DNA of 21,380 nucleotides from an uncultured Actinomycetes bacterium (GCA_913009475.1 CAJVYJ010000009.1:1-21380); one strand, 5' to 3'; counted from the first letter of the stretch, positions 1 through 7,520 are shown. Notes: generated by a model not told the origin, from the letters alone. Numbers and translations: made by a program.

Positions 1-127
1 AGGATGGAAGGAAAAACAATTAAAAATTACGGAGATGGAGTGGGGGAGTAGTAGAAACAAGCGGGGTAGATTGGAGAGAGGGTAGAGCATCTATAGAAGT
101 GCAAGTAATGATATGTTTTTTTTTTTT
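1..127. other. Low-complexity non-genomic leader
   Basis: This stretch is purine-rich, unstructured sequence ending in a T run (about 117-127) directly against a library adapter. On the opposite strand it would be the poly-A and random calls that follow when a read runs past the end of its adapter. It holds no gene and should not be treated as genome. Confidence 0.85.
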
Positions 128-193
128 CAAGCAGAAGACGGCATACGAGATATATCAGTGTGACTGGAGTTCAGACGTGTGCTCTTCCGATCT
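128..193 (+). other. Illumina P7 / index / read-2 adapter contamination
   Basis: Positions 128-151 match the P7 flow-cell sequence, 152-159 look like an 8-base index (ATATCAGT), and 160-193 match the read-2 primer site ending in GCTCTTCCGATCT. Genomic sequence begins at 194. Any reading frame across this point, such as a peptide containing KQKTAYEI, is an artefact. Confidence 0.97.
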
Positions 194-337
194 AGTTTCG
201 AAGAGAAGAAAAAGATTTTGGATTTGGCCAAAACAGATCGCCGGCGCTATTTTGAGGAGATTAAGAATTGGTCCAACAATCGAGTCAAGCGTCTTAGTAA
301 TGAAGGTTGGCGCAAGGCAATGAATTCCGCTAAATAA
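194..337 (+). CDS. C-terminal fragment of an unidentified protein
   Basis: An open frame runs from the adapter junction to TAA at 335-337 and gives 47 residues rich in Lys, Arg and Glu, ending near GWRKAMNSAK. The 5' part of the gene lies beyond the contig. It sits just upstream of a good terminator, consistent with a real gene end. I do not recognise the family. The tail is charged and probably helical, with no cysteine motif or membrane segment. In Actinobacteria the gene upstream of argC is often pheT, but nothing here identifies this fragment as PheT. Confidence 0.45.
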   Translation, partial: SFEEKKKILDLAKTDRRRYFEEIKNWSNNRVKRLSNEGWRKAMNSAK

Positions 338-363
338 GGGCTAAACAAATTTCTTTCCACCTT

Positions 364-391
364 AAGCCGCCTCGTTGGAGGCGGCTTTTTT
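364..391 (+). terminator. Rho-independent terminator
   Basis: A perfect 10-bp stem (364-373 AAGCCGCCTC with 378-387 GAGGCGGCTT) with a GTTG loop runs into a T tract (386-391). It ends the upstream gene and insulates it from the arginine promoter 25 bases further on. Confidence 0.92.
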
Positions 392-415
392 GTTTATAAA
401 AATTAAATATTTAGC

Positions 416-459
416 TTGACATCCCGATAATAAATGTATATATTATGTATAATTATTCA
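416..459 (+). promoter_or_regulatory. argC promoter with overlapping ARG box
   Basis: The -35 TTGACA (416-421) and -10 TATATT (439-444) are 17 bases apart, a near-consensus sigma-70-type promoter. Immediately downstream, 446-459 reads TGTATAATTATTCA, which fits the ArgR half-site pattern TGnAT-n4-ATnCA. Placed at the start-site region, it would let bound ArgR block transcription. ArgR is encoded in the same cluster, so a feedback loop is expected. The operator is inferred from the pattern. Confidence 0.75.
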
Positions 460-482
460 ATTTATTGTATAAAGGAGCATCA

Positions 483-1523
483 TTGTTCAACGTATCCGTA
501 GTAGGAGCTTCGGGATATAGCGGTATTGAGCTCGTGCGTTTACTAAACGCTCATCCGGAAGTTAACTTGAATTTAGTTGTTTCATCAACATTTAAAGGAC
601 AAAAGGTAAGTAATATTTACCCCAACTTTAAAGGAATAGTTGAATTAGAATTTACGGCTTTAAATCTAGCGGAAGCAGCCAATGCCGATCTGGTCTTTAC
701 TGCGTTGCCGCATGGCGCGTCCATGGCGGCGGTAGCGGAGCTGCGTAAAGCCGGTGCTAAGAAGATCGTTGACCTATCGGGTGATTTTCGTCTGCCCGCG
801 GCGGTCTATGAACAATGGTATAAGCACAGTCATACGGCACCCGAGCTAATAACGCAGGCTGTTTATGGTTTGTCGGAAATAAATCGGGCTGAGATCGCCC
901 AAGCGACGTTAGTGGCCAATCCCGGATGTTATCCGACCAGCGTAGCTTTGGCGGTTATACCCTTATTGCGAAATCACTCCATTGAGCCGGAGTTGATAGC
1001 CAACAGTCTTAGCGGCATATCAGGTGACGGACGCAAGGCGAGCGCTATAAATCATTTTTGCCATGTAAATGAAAATATAATTGCTTACAAAGCCGGCGGG
1101 ATTCACCAACACATACCGGAAATGGAACAGTCCATAGGCAAAGCCACTGGAGAAGTTATAGCATTAATGTTTACGCCGCATTTGGCGCCGTTCTCTCGTG
1201 GCATATTCAGTAATATCTATGCGCGGCCGGTTAATAAAAAGACAAAAACGGCGGAACTGCTGGCGATATTGGATGATTACTACCAGCGGGAACGATTTAT
1301 TCAAGTGCTGCCCGAGGGCGAGTTGCCGCAGATTAAATCCGTTGCCGGTTCCAACTACTGCCATTTGGGATTGGCGGTCGATGAACGGGTCGGTCAAGTG
1401 GTAATCTTTTCCGCCATTGATAACCTGGGCAAAGGGGCGGCCGGACAAGCGGTGCAGAATATGAATATTATGTTGGGGCTGGAAGAGAGTTTAGGGCTGA
1501 CGAGCGCCGCGCTCTATCCATAG
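483..1523 (+). CDS. argC: N-acetyl-gamma-glutamyl-phosphate reductase
   Basis: ArgC makes N-acetylglutamate semialdehyde by NADPH-dependent reduction of N-acetylglutamyl phosphate, the third step of arginine synthesis, in the cytoplasm. The protein (346 aa) shows the N-terminal nucleotide-binding GASGYSG, the LSGDFRL segment, and the catalytic cysteine in ANPGCYPTS (about residue 149). The histidine-containing segment GGIHQHIPEMEQ follows. Length is normal for the family. I chose TTG at 483 because AAAGGAG (471-477) lies 5 bases upstream and the product begins right at the Rossmann strand. A second in-frame TTG at 465 would add six residues but precedes that ribosome site. It is the first gene after the regulated promoter and is followed by a repeat-filled 230-base gap before argJ. 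Confidence 0.96.
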   Translation: MFNVSVVGASGYSGIELVRLLNAHPEVNLNLVVSSTFKGQKVSNIYPNFKGIVELEFTALNLAEAANADLVFTALPHGASMAAVAELRKAGAKKIVDLSGDFRLPAAVYEQWYKHSHTAPELITQAVYGLSEINRAEIAQATLVANPGCYPTSVALAVIPLLRNHSIEPELIANSLSGISGDGRKASAINHFCHVNENIIAYKAGGIHQHIPEMEQSIGKATGEVIALMFTPHLAPFSRGIFSNIYARPVNKKTKTAELLAILDDYYQRERFIQVLPEGELPQIKSVAGSNYCHLGLAVDERVGQVVIFSAIDNLGKGAAGQAVQNMNIMLGLEESLGLTSAALYP

Positions 1524-1555
1524 AATAGATGCGTGGCACACCGTTTATACAGCGT

Positions 1556-1583
1556 ATTCTACAATTATTAATAATTGTAGAAT
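1556..1583. repeat. Perfect 28-bp palindrome after argC
   Basis: The left half ATTCTACAATTATT (1556-1569) is followed directly by its exact reverse complement (1570-1583). As RNA it gives a 12-bp AU-rich stem with a 4-base loop. No T tract follows, so it is not a standard terminator. It could be a dimeric-protein site or an mRNA-stability hairpin. Confidence 0.8.
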
Positions 1584-1616
1584 GGCTGCTTGATAGTGTA
1601 GCGTCAGGTCTTTAAT

Positions 1617-1726
1617 AACTACACCCCCACCCCAACCCTCCCCCGTCCAGGGGGAGGGGAAGATAGAGCCGCCTTGACAATTTTTCGTCGGGGCGGCAAA
1701 TATAGGCGCGGAGCTTGCTCCGCCCA
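1617..1726. repeat. Dispersed ~110-bp repeat, copy 1
   Basis: This element is about 90% alike to 3005-3113. It contains a strong hairpin (1636-1644 CCCTCCCCC with 1650-1658 GGGGGAGGG), then a GCCGCC...GGCGGC pairing, then a small hairpin with arms GCGGAGC (1708-1714) and GCTCCGC (1717-1723). The opposite strand can be read as a peptide containing FPSPWTGEG, a string often seen in spurious gene calls in other genomes. It lies between argC and argJ inside the cluster. Confidence 0.85.
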
Positions 1727-1753
1727 TGAGAGCTAAAAGGGAATAATAAATCA

Positions 1754-2971
1754 GTGAAATTAGATAAAAATAAAGGCATTACCGCCGCTAAAGGTTGGCA
1801 GGCTTCAGGTGTGGCCAGTGGGGTGAAATCCGGGGGTAAGAAGGATTTAGCGCTCATATATTCAGAAATACCGGCGGAGACAGCGGCGGCTTTTACCTCG
1901 AATCAGGTAGTAGCGGCGCCGGTTATCGTCACCCGTGAGCTCTTAAAAAGTGAGAGCAAAACCCAGGCTGTCGTTGTTAACAGTGGCAACGCCAATGCTT
2001 GTACCGGTGAGCAAGGCCTTGCTAATGCCCGGGCAATGATTCGATTAGTTAAAGATGGTTTAAATTTGCGCGCGGGTGCTTTGGTGGCCTCCACCGGTAT
2101 TATTGGTGAACAGCTGGAGATGGATAAGGTCGGGCCGGCGATCAGTTTAGCGATAGAAAAACTTGATACCGGTGGCGGCCAAGACGCGGCGGAAGCCATA
2201 ATGACCACTGACGCTTTTTTAAAACAAGCGGCAATTGAAGTCGAACTCGGTGGGGTCATAGTCCATCTCGGGGGGATGGCCAAGGGCGCGGGGATGATAG
2301 CGCCGCGGCTGACACCGCACGCTACTATGATAGTTGTAATCACCACAGACGCCGCTATCGCGCCCAAGCTCTTACAAAAATCATTAAACGCCGCTATTAG
2401 CCGGTCCTTTAACCGAGCCACGGTTGATGGTAATACCAGTACTAATGATACCGTCATATTTTTGGCAAACGGCGCGGCGAAGAATAAAAAAATAGAATCA
2501 AATACCAGTTCCGATTTTCAAATATTTCAGCGAGCCTTAAATGAGCTGTTAATTTATTTCGCCAAGATGATAGTCAGCGATGGTGAGGGAGCTACAAAAC
2601 TGATAACTTATAAGATTATCGGGGCCGCGAACGAGGTTGAGGCAACAGTAATCGGCATGTCCATCGCTAATTCTATTCTGGTAAAAACCGCGTTTTTCGG
2701 CGGCGACCCAAATTGGGGGCGAATATTAGTTGCCGCCGGTATGGCCGGAATACCGTTGTTAGCTGATCGATTAGAGTTAAGTATCGGCGGTGTGGCTTTA
2801 GTCAAAGGCGGGCAGGGCGTAGAGTATGATAAGCAAATAATAAAAAACGTTTTGGGTGCGCCGGAGATAGCGGTGACGCTGGATTTAAAACAAGGTGAAA
2901 GTGAGGCTGTTTGCTATGGTTGCGACCTCTCTTATGATTATGTCAAAATAAATGCTGAATACCATACATGA
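1754..2971 (+). CDS. argJ: Glutamate N-acetyltransferase / ornithine acetyltransferase
   Basis: ArgJ moves the acetyl group from N-acetylornithine back to glutamate, closing the acetyl cycle. Bifunctional members also use acetyl-CoA and replace NAGS. The 405-residue product shows the family landmarks: VNSGNANACTG (about 76-86), STGIIGE, KGAGMIAP (177-184), and the self-cleavage site in TPHATMIVV, where Thr191 would become the nucleophile of the beta chain. DGNTSTNDT, GGDPNWGRI and the C-terminal INAEYHT follow. The start is GTG at 1754. A purine-rich AAAAGGG (1735-1741) lies rather far upstream, so initiation may be weak. No NAGS gene is visible, so the bifunctional form is plausible but sequence alone does not settle it. 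Confidence 0.96.
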   Translation: MKLDKNKGITAAKGWQASGVASGVKSGGKKDLALIYSEIPAETAAAFTSNQVVAAPVIVTRELLKSESKTQAVVVNSGNANACTGEQGLANARAMIRLVKDGLNLRAGALVASTGIIGEQLEMDKVGPAISLAIEKLDTGGGQDAAEAIMTTDAFLKQAAIEVELGGVIVHLGGMAKGAGMIAPRLTPHATMIVVITTDAAIAPKLLQKSLNAAISRSFNRATVDGNTSTNDTVIFLANGAAKNKKIESNTSSDFQIFQRALNELLIYFAKMIVSDGEGATKLITYKIIGAANEVEATVIGMSIANSILVKTAFFGGDPNWGRILVAAGMAGIPLLADRLELSIGGVALVKGGQGVEYDKQIIKNVLGAPEIAVTLDLKQGESEAVCYGCDLSYDYVKINAEYHT

Positions 2972-3004
2972 GGATGTGTGAAATTTGTAGGGGCGATTTT
3001 TTAG

Positions 3005-3113
3005 AACTACACCCCCACCCTGGCCCTCCCCCGTCCAGGGGGAGGGGAAGATAGAGCCGCCTTGGCAATTTTTCGTCGGGGCGGCAAACATAGGCGCAAA
3101 GCTTGCTTTGCCT
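3005..3113. repeat. Dispersed ~110-bp repeat, copy 2
   Basis: This is the second copy of the element at 1617-1726, in the gap after argJ. The CCCTCCCCC/GGGGGAGGG hairpin is at 3024-3046. The terminal hairpin here has arms GCAAAGC (3096-3102) and GCTTTGC (3105-3111) in place of GCGGAGC and GCTCCGC, so both arms changed together. Confidence 0.85.
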
Positions 3114-3142
3114 AGGAAATGAAAGCGTAGAGGGTTGAGGGG

Positions 3143-3174
3143 AGATGTGTAGCGCGCCAGTTTATCTGGCGCCT
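3143..3174. repeat. Short hairpin repeat, identical to 18143-18174
   Basis: This 32-bp unit contains GCGCCAG (3154-3160), loop TTTAT, and CTGGCGC (3166-3172). The same 32 bases recur exactly at 18143-18174, 15 kb away in the accessory island. Confidence 0.85.
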
Positions 3175-3180
3175 AGAGTT

Positions 3181-3269
3181 CCGGCCGAAAAGTACCGTCG
3201 GCCGGTCAATAAAGAGAACGTGGCCGAGACGAGACCGAGGATAACGCAGTAGATTGGGTTTTCGGCCAC
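3181..3269 (+). promoter_or_regulatory. Possible structured leader with four complementary arms
   Basis: Two stems are visible: CCGGCCGA (3181-3188) with TCGGCCGG (3198-3205), and GTGGCCGA (3220-3227) with TCGGCCAC (3262-3269). The GGCCGA/TCGGCC cores are shared, so the second and third arms, or the first and fourth, could pair instead. It lies 66 bases before the start of the B-box membrane protein. It matches no riboswitch class I recognise. It may be a cis-regulatory RNA or only another repeat. Confidence 0.4.
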
Positions 3270-3334
3270 ACTTCTAGTGTTTGAGGATAGATAAGGGTGT
3301 TAAGGTATACAAAGTATGTAAGCGCGAGGAGCAA

Positions 3335-3865
3335 GTGAGTACACTGGAACAATCGACTGATAATGAAGAAAAGATATACTGCTACTACCATCCGAATGTA
3401 GAAACGCGTATCTCGTGCTCAAGTTGCGGTAAACCGATATGTCCGCAGGATATGGTCTATACTTCGGTAGGAGTAAAGTGCCGGGAATGCGCCAAGCCGG
3501 TCGGCCGAACGGCGGCAGGGGCCAAGCCGATATATTATATTCGCGGAGCGGCGGCCGGTCTGGGGGCGGCAATTGTCGGTGGCATTGGTATCCAATTGTT
3601 GCGGAGATTAATACCTTTTGGAGGATTTATCTTAGCCATCATATTGGGTTACGCGATTGGCGAAGCTATAAGCTGGGGCGCGCGGCGTAACAGCGGTCTT
3701 GGATTTCAAATTATAGCCGGTATTTCGGCTTTGATTGCTTTTACCTTAGGCGGTTATATTATCGGCCGCTCTATGTATACGGGCAACATCACTTTTTTGT
3801 TAAATCCTATAAGTCTATTAATAGCAGCCTTGGGAATTTTTACGGCTGTTGCCAGGATGAGATGA
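3335..3865 (+). CDS. B-box-type zinc-finger membrane protein, unknown function
   Basis: The 176-residue product has an N-terminal metal-binding module: Cys16, His19, Cys28, Cys31, Cys36, Asp39, Cys49 and Cys52, spaced like a B-box zinc finger (CxxH, CxxC, CxxD, CxxC). A basic linker and three or four hydrophobic, glycine-rich segments follow, for example GAAAGLGAAIVGGIGIQLL, FILAIILGYAIGEAI and the C-terminal LLIAALGIFTAVARM. It is probably an inner-membrane protein with a cytoplasmic zinc finger. I chose GTG at 3335 because GAGGAG (3326-3331) precedes it, though the spacing is short. TTG at 3281 would add 18 residues. It lies between argJ and argB, but nothing in it indicates a role in arginine synthesis. 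A protein-interaction or regulatory role is only a guess. Confidence 0.8.
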   Translation: MSTLEQSTDNEEKIYCYYHPNVETRISCSSCGKPICPQDMVYTSVGVKCRECAKPVGRTAAGAKPIYYIRGAAAGLGAAIVGGIGIQLLRRLIPFGGFILAIILGYAIGEAISWGARRNSGLGFQIIAGISALIAFTLGGYIIGRSMYTGNITFLLNPISLLIAALGIFTAVARMR

Positions 3866-3904
3866 GAGGGAAGAGAAAACGTGAGGCGTTAGGGCGTAAA
3901 ACGT

Positions 3905-3931
3905 GTAGGGGCGAGGCGTGCCTCGCCCGTG
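3905..3931. repeat. Dispersed GC-rich hairpin
   Basis: The arms are GGGCGAGGC (3909-3917) and GCCTCGCCC (3920-3928), with flanks GTGTAGG and GTGAAG. The same flanks with different arms recur at 18243-18263 and 18391-18410. It lies in the 132-base gap before argB. Confidence 0.75.
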
Positions 3932-3997
3932 AAGTGGGAGCGTAGAGGATTGAGGAGCGACTAATCGCATAAAGTTATGATTAAGAAAAGAGAGTAA

Positions 3998-4933
3998 GTG
4001 CAAACATTAGAAGATAAGGTCAAGGCGCTACGCCAAGTACAACCAAAAATGCGCTCAGAGGTAGTAAAAAAATATATCCGCGCCTATCATGGAGAAATAG
4101 TGGTAATCAAATACGGCGGCGGGGCGATGACAAAATTGTCATTGAAAGAGGATCTGGCTCAAGATCTATCCTTATTAAAACAGGTCGGTATCAAGCCGGT
4201 CTTGATTCACGGTGGTGGACCGGAGATTTCCGAGATGATGAAAAAACTGAAACTGCCGGTCAAATTTATCGGCGGTTATCGTCAAACCAGCGCTGAAGCC
4301 ATTGACATAGTTAAGATGGTTTTAGTCGGTAAAATAAATAAGAAGCTGGTGGGATTGATTAATAAACATAATCATTACGCTGTTGGTTTGAGTGGTGACG
4401 ACGGCATGTTGATAGAAGCAAAAAAGAAGGAAAATCCCCCCGGGTTGGGTTATGTCGGTGAAGTAGCCCATATTAATACTAAACTGATTAACTCACTTTT
4501 AGATTTAGACTATATACCGGTTATTGCTTCCGTCGGCACCGATGACCAGGGTAATAGTTATAACATTAACGCTGACTCGGTTGCGGCGGCCATGGCAGTC
4601 GCGTTAAAGGCGCGGCATATTATATTTTTAACAAATGTGGATGGTTACTATCGTGATATTGGCGATCATACAACTCTGTTAAGTGAAGTGAAGGCCGGTC
4701 ATATAAGACATTTAATAGAAAAGGGAGATATTTCCGGCGGTATGCTACCGAAAATCGAAGCTTGTCTGCGGTCATTGGACGGCAAGGTGGGCTGGGTTCA
4801 TATCTTAAACGGAACCAAGCCGCATACCATACTTCAAGAAATTTTTACGCGTAAAGGCGCCGGTACTATGATTAAAAATGATAAAATGATTACTAATCAA
4901 CCGCTAAAAAAAGCCGGAAAGATAAGAGCATGA
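3998..4933 (+). CDS. argB: Acetylglutamate kinase
   Basis: ArgB phosphorylates N-acetylglutamate with ATP, usually the arginine-inhibited control step when ArgJ runs the acetyl cycle. The 311-residue protein shows KYGGGAM (38-44), the substrate loop HGGGPEI (71-77), VGLSGDDG, NINADSVAAAMA, LTNVDGYY and the ATP-site SGGMLPK, ending near GAGTMI. It has an N-terminal helix ahead of the kinase core (VVKKYIRAYHGE), as in arginine-sensitive hexameric kinases, so feedback inhibition is likely. It has roughly 20 extra C-terminal residues rich in Lys. GTG at 3998 is used, with a weak GAGAG ribosome site. An in-frame ATG at codon 18 would cut into the regulatory helix. Its stop overlaps the argD start by ATGA, indicating translational coupling. 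Confidence 0.95.
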   Translation: MQTLEDKVKALRQVQPKMRSEVVKKYIRAYHGEIVVIKYGGGAMTKLSLKEDLAQDLSLLKQVGIKPVLIHGGGPEISEMMKKLKLPVKFIGGYRQTSAEAIDIVKMVLVGKINKKLVGLINKHNHYAVGLSGDDGMLIEAKKKENPPGLGYVGEVAHINTKLINSLLDLDYIPVIASVGTDDQGNSYNINADSVAAAMAVALKARHIIFLTNVDGYYRDIGDHTTLLSEVKAGHIRHLIEKGDISGGMLPKIEACLRSLDGKVGWVHILNGTKPHTILQEIFTRKGAGTMIKNDKMITNQPLKKAGKIRA

Positions 4934-6123
4934 AAAATAACGTTTTTTTTGACAAGGAAGCTGAGTTTCATATACCCACCTATAAGCGGTTGCCGGTAAT
5001 TTTCGAAAAAGGTAAGGATGTCTATCTATGGGACAGTGACGGTAAAAAATATATCGATTTTATTGCCGGCTTAGGGGTAGTTAATTTAGGACATTGTCAC
5101 TCAAAGGTAATCGACGCTTTTTGTCTCCAAGCGCAGGAGCTAATACATGTTTCCAATCTCTTCTACACGAAACCGCAGATAAAATTGGCTGAAAGATTGG
5201 TGAAGATGTCTTTACCCGGGGGCAAGTGTTTTTTCTGCAATAGCGGCGCGGAGGCAAATGAAGGCGCGATTAAGTTGGCCCGGCGCTATGGCAAAACTCA
5301 CTTCGCTGATGAGCGAGTTGAAATCATCACGGCGCTGCGGTCTTTCCATGGGCGTACTCTAAAAACCTTAGCCGCTACCGGACAACCGGATAAACAGCTC
5401 CCCTTTCAGCCGTTACCGAGCGGGTTTAAGCATGTAAAATTTAACGACATAAGCGCTCTGCGTCAAAGTGTTGATAATAATACTGCCGCGGTGATGTTGG
5501 AAGTGATTCAAGGAGAAGGCGGCGTGTATCCGGCTGAACAGGATTATCTTAAAGAAGTGCGCCGGTTTTGCGACGAGCATCAATTGCTGTTGATCTTGGA
5601 TGAAGTGCAAACCGGGTTTGGACGCACCGGCAAAATCTTCGCTTTTCAGCATTATGGTATTGAACCTGATATTATTAGCGTAGCCAAAGGCTTGGGTAAC
5701 GGGTTGCCCATTGGCGCTTTCATCGCTAAAAAGTCGATTGCCGATATTTTTAACTATGGTGATCACGGCTCTACATTCGGCGGTGGGCCGGTTGTTTGTG
5801 CTGGAGCTTTGGCGACATTGACAGCTTTGACAGATGAGAAATTACCGGAAAAAGCAGCTAAAACAGGCGCTTATTTTAAACAAAAATTAAATGAGTTAGC
5901 GGCTGCCGACACGATTATTACGGATGTTCGCGGCAATGGTCTGATGTTAGGTTTGGAGATAGCTAAACAGACGGCACCGGAAATTGTCATTGCTATGCTT
6001 GAGCAAGGTTTTATAATAAACAATATCGGCAAAAATATACTGCGTTTTTTACCGCCGCTTACGATTGCGGAAAAACATATAGACAGTATGCTGTCAGCCT
6101 TAACAACTTTTTTAAAGGATTGA
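4930..6123 (+). CDS. argD: Acetylornithine aminotransferase
   Basis: ArgD converts N-acetylglutamate semialdehyde and glutamate to N-acetylornithine and 2-oxoglutarate using pyridoxal phosphate. The 397-residue sequence is a class III aminotransferase: NLGHCHSKV (52-60), NSGAEANEGAIKLAR (104-118), SFHGRTL, the cofactor-ring aspartate in LDEVQTGFGRTG (Asp224) and the Schiff-base lysine in VAKGLGNGLPIGA (Lys253). GDHGSTFGGGPV closes the active site across the dimer. ATG at 4930 overlaps the argB stop by four bases. The gene ends three bases before argF. Related class III enzymes (ornithine or succinylornithine aminotransferase) look similar, but the position between argB and argF settles the role. 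Confidence 0.95.
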   Translation: MKNNVFFDKEAEFHIPTYKRLPVIFEKGKDVYLWDSDGKKYIDFIAGLGVVNLGHCHSKVIDAFCLQAQELIHVSNLFYTKPQIKLAERLVKMSLPGGKCFFCNSGAEANEGAIKLARRYGKTHFADERVEIITALRSFHGRTLKTLAATGQPDKQLPFQPLPSGFKHVKFNDISALRQSVDNNTAAVMLEVIQGEGGVYPAEQDYLKEVRRFCDEHQLLLILDEVQTGFGRTGKIFAFQHYGIEPDIISVAKGLGNGLPIGAFIAKKSIADIFNYGDHGSTFGGGPVVCAGALATLTALTDEKLPEKAAKTGAYFKQKLNELAAADTIITDVRGNGLMLGLEIAKQTAPEIVIAMLEQGFIINNIGKNILRFLPPLTIAEKHIDSMLSALTTFLKD

Positions 6124-6126
6124 ATA

Positions 6127-7053
6127 TTGTCAAAACGTGATTTTTTATCTTTAGCGGATTTTAAACCGGACGAGATCTATCATCTGCTTGCTAAAGCGAT
6201 GGATTTTAAGCGGCAACGACGGCAAAATAAGCCGCATCGCCTATTGCGGGGGAAAACGGTCGCGTTGATTTTTAGTAAGCCGTCTACGCGTACCCGGGTC
6301 TCTTTTGAAACGGCCATAGCTGATTTGGGAGCCGATTCAATCTTTCTCAATGCCAACGATTTGCAGTTAGGCAGAGGCGAGACCATTGAAGATACCGGCA
6401 AAGTACTCTCTCGCTATGTTGACGCTTTAGTTGTCAGGACACATGATCACAGTGAGTTGGAGGCATTGGCGGCCGTATCGTCGATTCCCATTATTAACGC
6501 TCTGACTAATAAATATCATCCCTGCCAAGCGCTGGCTGACTTGATGACCATATTGGAAAAGAAAGACCGTTTATCGGGCATTAAATTGGCTTATCTCGGT
6601 GATGGTAATAATGTCTGTAATTCGCTGATGTTAGCGGCGGCTAAAGTAGGAATCAAGCTCTCCGTGGCATCGCCTAAGGGTTATGAGCCGCAAGCATCTG
6701 TTATTGAAGAGGCCAAGGCATTAAAGACCGGCCTCAACGGCATTAAAATTACTAGAAAAATAACGTCGGCGGTAAAAGGCGCGGATGTTATATACACGGA
6801 TGTTTGGACGAGTATGGGCCAAGAGGATGAAGCTAAAGAGCGGCGCGCGATTTTCGCTGACTATCAACTAAACAGTGAGGTTCTGGCGCTGGCTTCACCG
6901 GCGGCGATTGTGATGCATTGCCTGCCGGCGCACAGAGGTGAGGAGATCAGCGCTGAAGTCATTGACGGCGAACAGTCGGTCGTTTTCGACCAAGCGGAAA
7001 ATCGTTTACACGCGCAAAAAGCTTTGTTGGCAAAGTTGATAGTCAATGAATAA
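6127..7053 (+). CDS. argF: Ornithine carbamoyltransferase
   Basis: ArgF joins ornithine and carbamoyl phosphate to give citrulline. The 308-residue product shows the carbamoyl-phosphate loop SKPSTRTRVSF (STRTR at 53-57), HPCQALADLMT (131 onward), TDVWTSMGQ (224-232) and the ornithine-site HCLPAHRGEE (264-273). It is full length for the anabolic trimeric enzyme. The start is TTG at 6127, with AAGGA (6115-6119) inside the end of argD as ribosome site. Its last eight bases overlap argR. No carbamoyl-phosphate synthase gene is present in this window, so that substrate must come from elsewhere. Confidence 0.96.
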   Translation: MSKRDFLSLADFKPDEIYHLLAKAMDFKRQRRQNKPHRLLRGKTVALIFSKPSTRTRVSFETAIADLGADSIFLNANDLQLGRGETIEDTGKVLSRYVDALVVRTHDHSELEALAAVSSIPIINALTNKYHPCQALADLMTILEKKDRLSGIKLAYLGDGNNVCNSLMLAAAKVGIKLSVASPKGYEPQASVIEEAKALKTGLNGIKITRKITSAVKGADVIYTDVWTSMGQEDEAKERRAIFADYQLNSEVLALASPAAIVMHCLPAHRGEEISAEVIDGEQSVVFDQAENRLHAQKALLAKLIVNE

Positions 7054-7498
7054 AATTAGCAGACAACAGTTGATTAAAAAAATTGTCAGCAGTCGGCCGA
7101 TAGGTACTCAGCATGAATTGGTGGAAGAGTTAAAACAGCGGGGGACAGATGTTACTCAGGCAACCGTTTCTCGTGACATCAAAGAGATGGCTCTAAGTAA
7201 AAGCCGTGATATCAACGGTCGGATGATTTTTCGCCTCCAAGATAAAATTGCCGCCGAGCCGGTGGAAAAATTGAGGCGGATGTTGGCGGAGTTTGCTTTA
7301 AGCGCTGAGAATAGTGATAATCTTGTAGTTATTAAAACAACACCGGGAGCGGCTCAGACGTTGGCAAGATATCTTGACCAAGCCAATCTCGAAGAGTTAT
7401 TGGGGACTGTCGCGGGAGACGACACAATCTTGTTAATTGCCCGCGACGCTAAAAAGGGTAAAATAATTCAACGGAAGTTGAGTGCGATGCTCATATGA
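7046..7498 (+). CDS. argR: Arginine repressor
   Basis: ArgR senses arginine as a hexamer and represses arginine biosynthesis genes. The 150-residue protein has the N-terminal winged helix-turn-helix (TQHELVEELKQRG and VTQATVSRDIKEM, residues 21-48) and the C-terminal arginine-binding, oligomerising domain with TTPGAAQTLARYLD and TVAGDDTILLIARD, where GDD contacts arginine in known structures. ATG at 7046 overlaps argF by eight bases, so the two are translationally coupled. Its place between argF and argG is the actinobacterial arrangement. The ARG box before argC would make it control its own cluster. Confidence 0.95.
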   Translation: MNKISRQQLIKKIVSSRPIGTQHELVEELKQRGTDVTQATVSRDIKEMALSKSRDINGRMIFRLQDKIAAEPVEKLRRMLAEFALSAENSDNLVVIKTTPGAAQTLARYLDQANLEELLGTVAGDDTILLIARDAKKGKIIQRKLSAMLI

Positions 7499-7520
7499 GG
7501 AGTTGAATGCCGTATATTAA

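Noticed and set aside
99..323. Open frame giving a peptide with FFFFKQKTAYEI and CDWSSDVCSSDL
   Set aside because: It is translated adapter sequence joined to genomic DNA. The true frame of the downstream fragment is different and ends at 337.
1545..1857. Minus-strand frames with FPSPWTGEG-like peptides in the argC-argJ gap, and a similar one at 2885-3091
   Set aside because: They are readings of the 110-bp repeat, with no ribosome site and no homology beyond the repeat itself.
1903..2457. 184-codon minus-strand frame inside argJ
   Set aside because: It is a shadow of argJ, which has all its family motifs on the plus strand.
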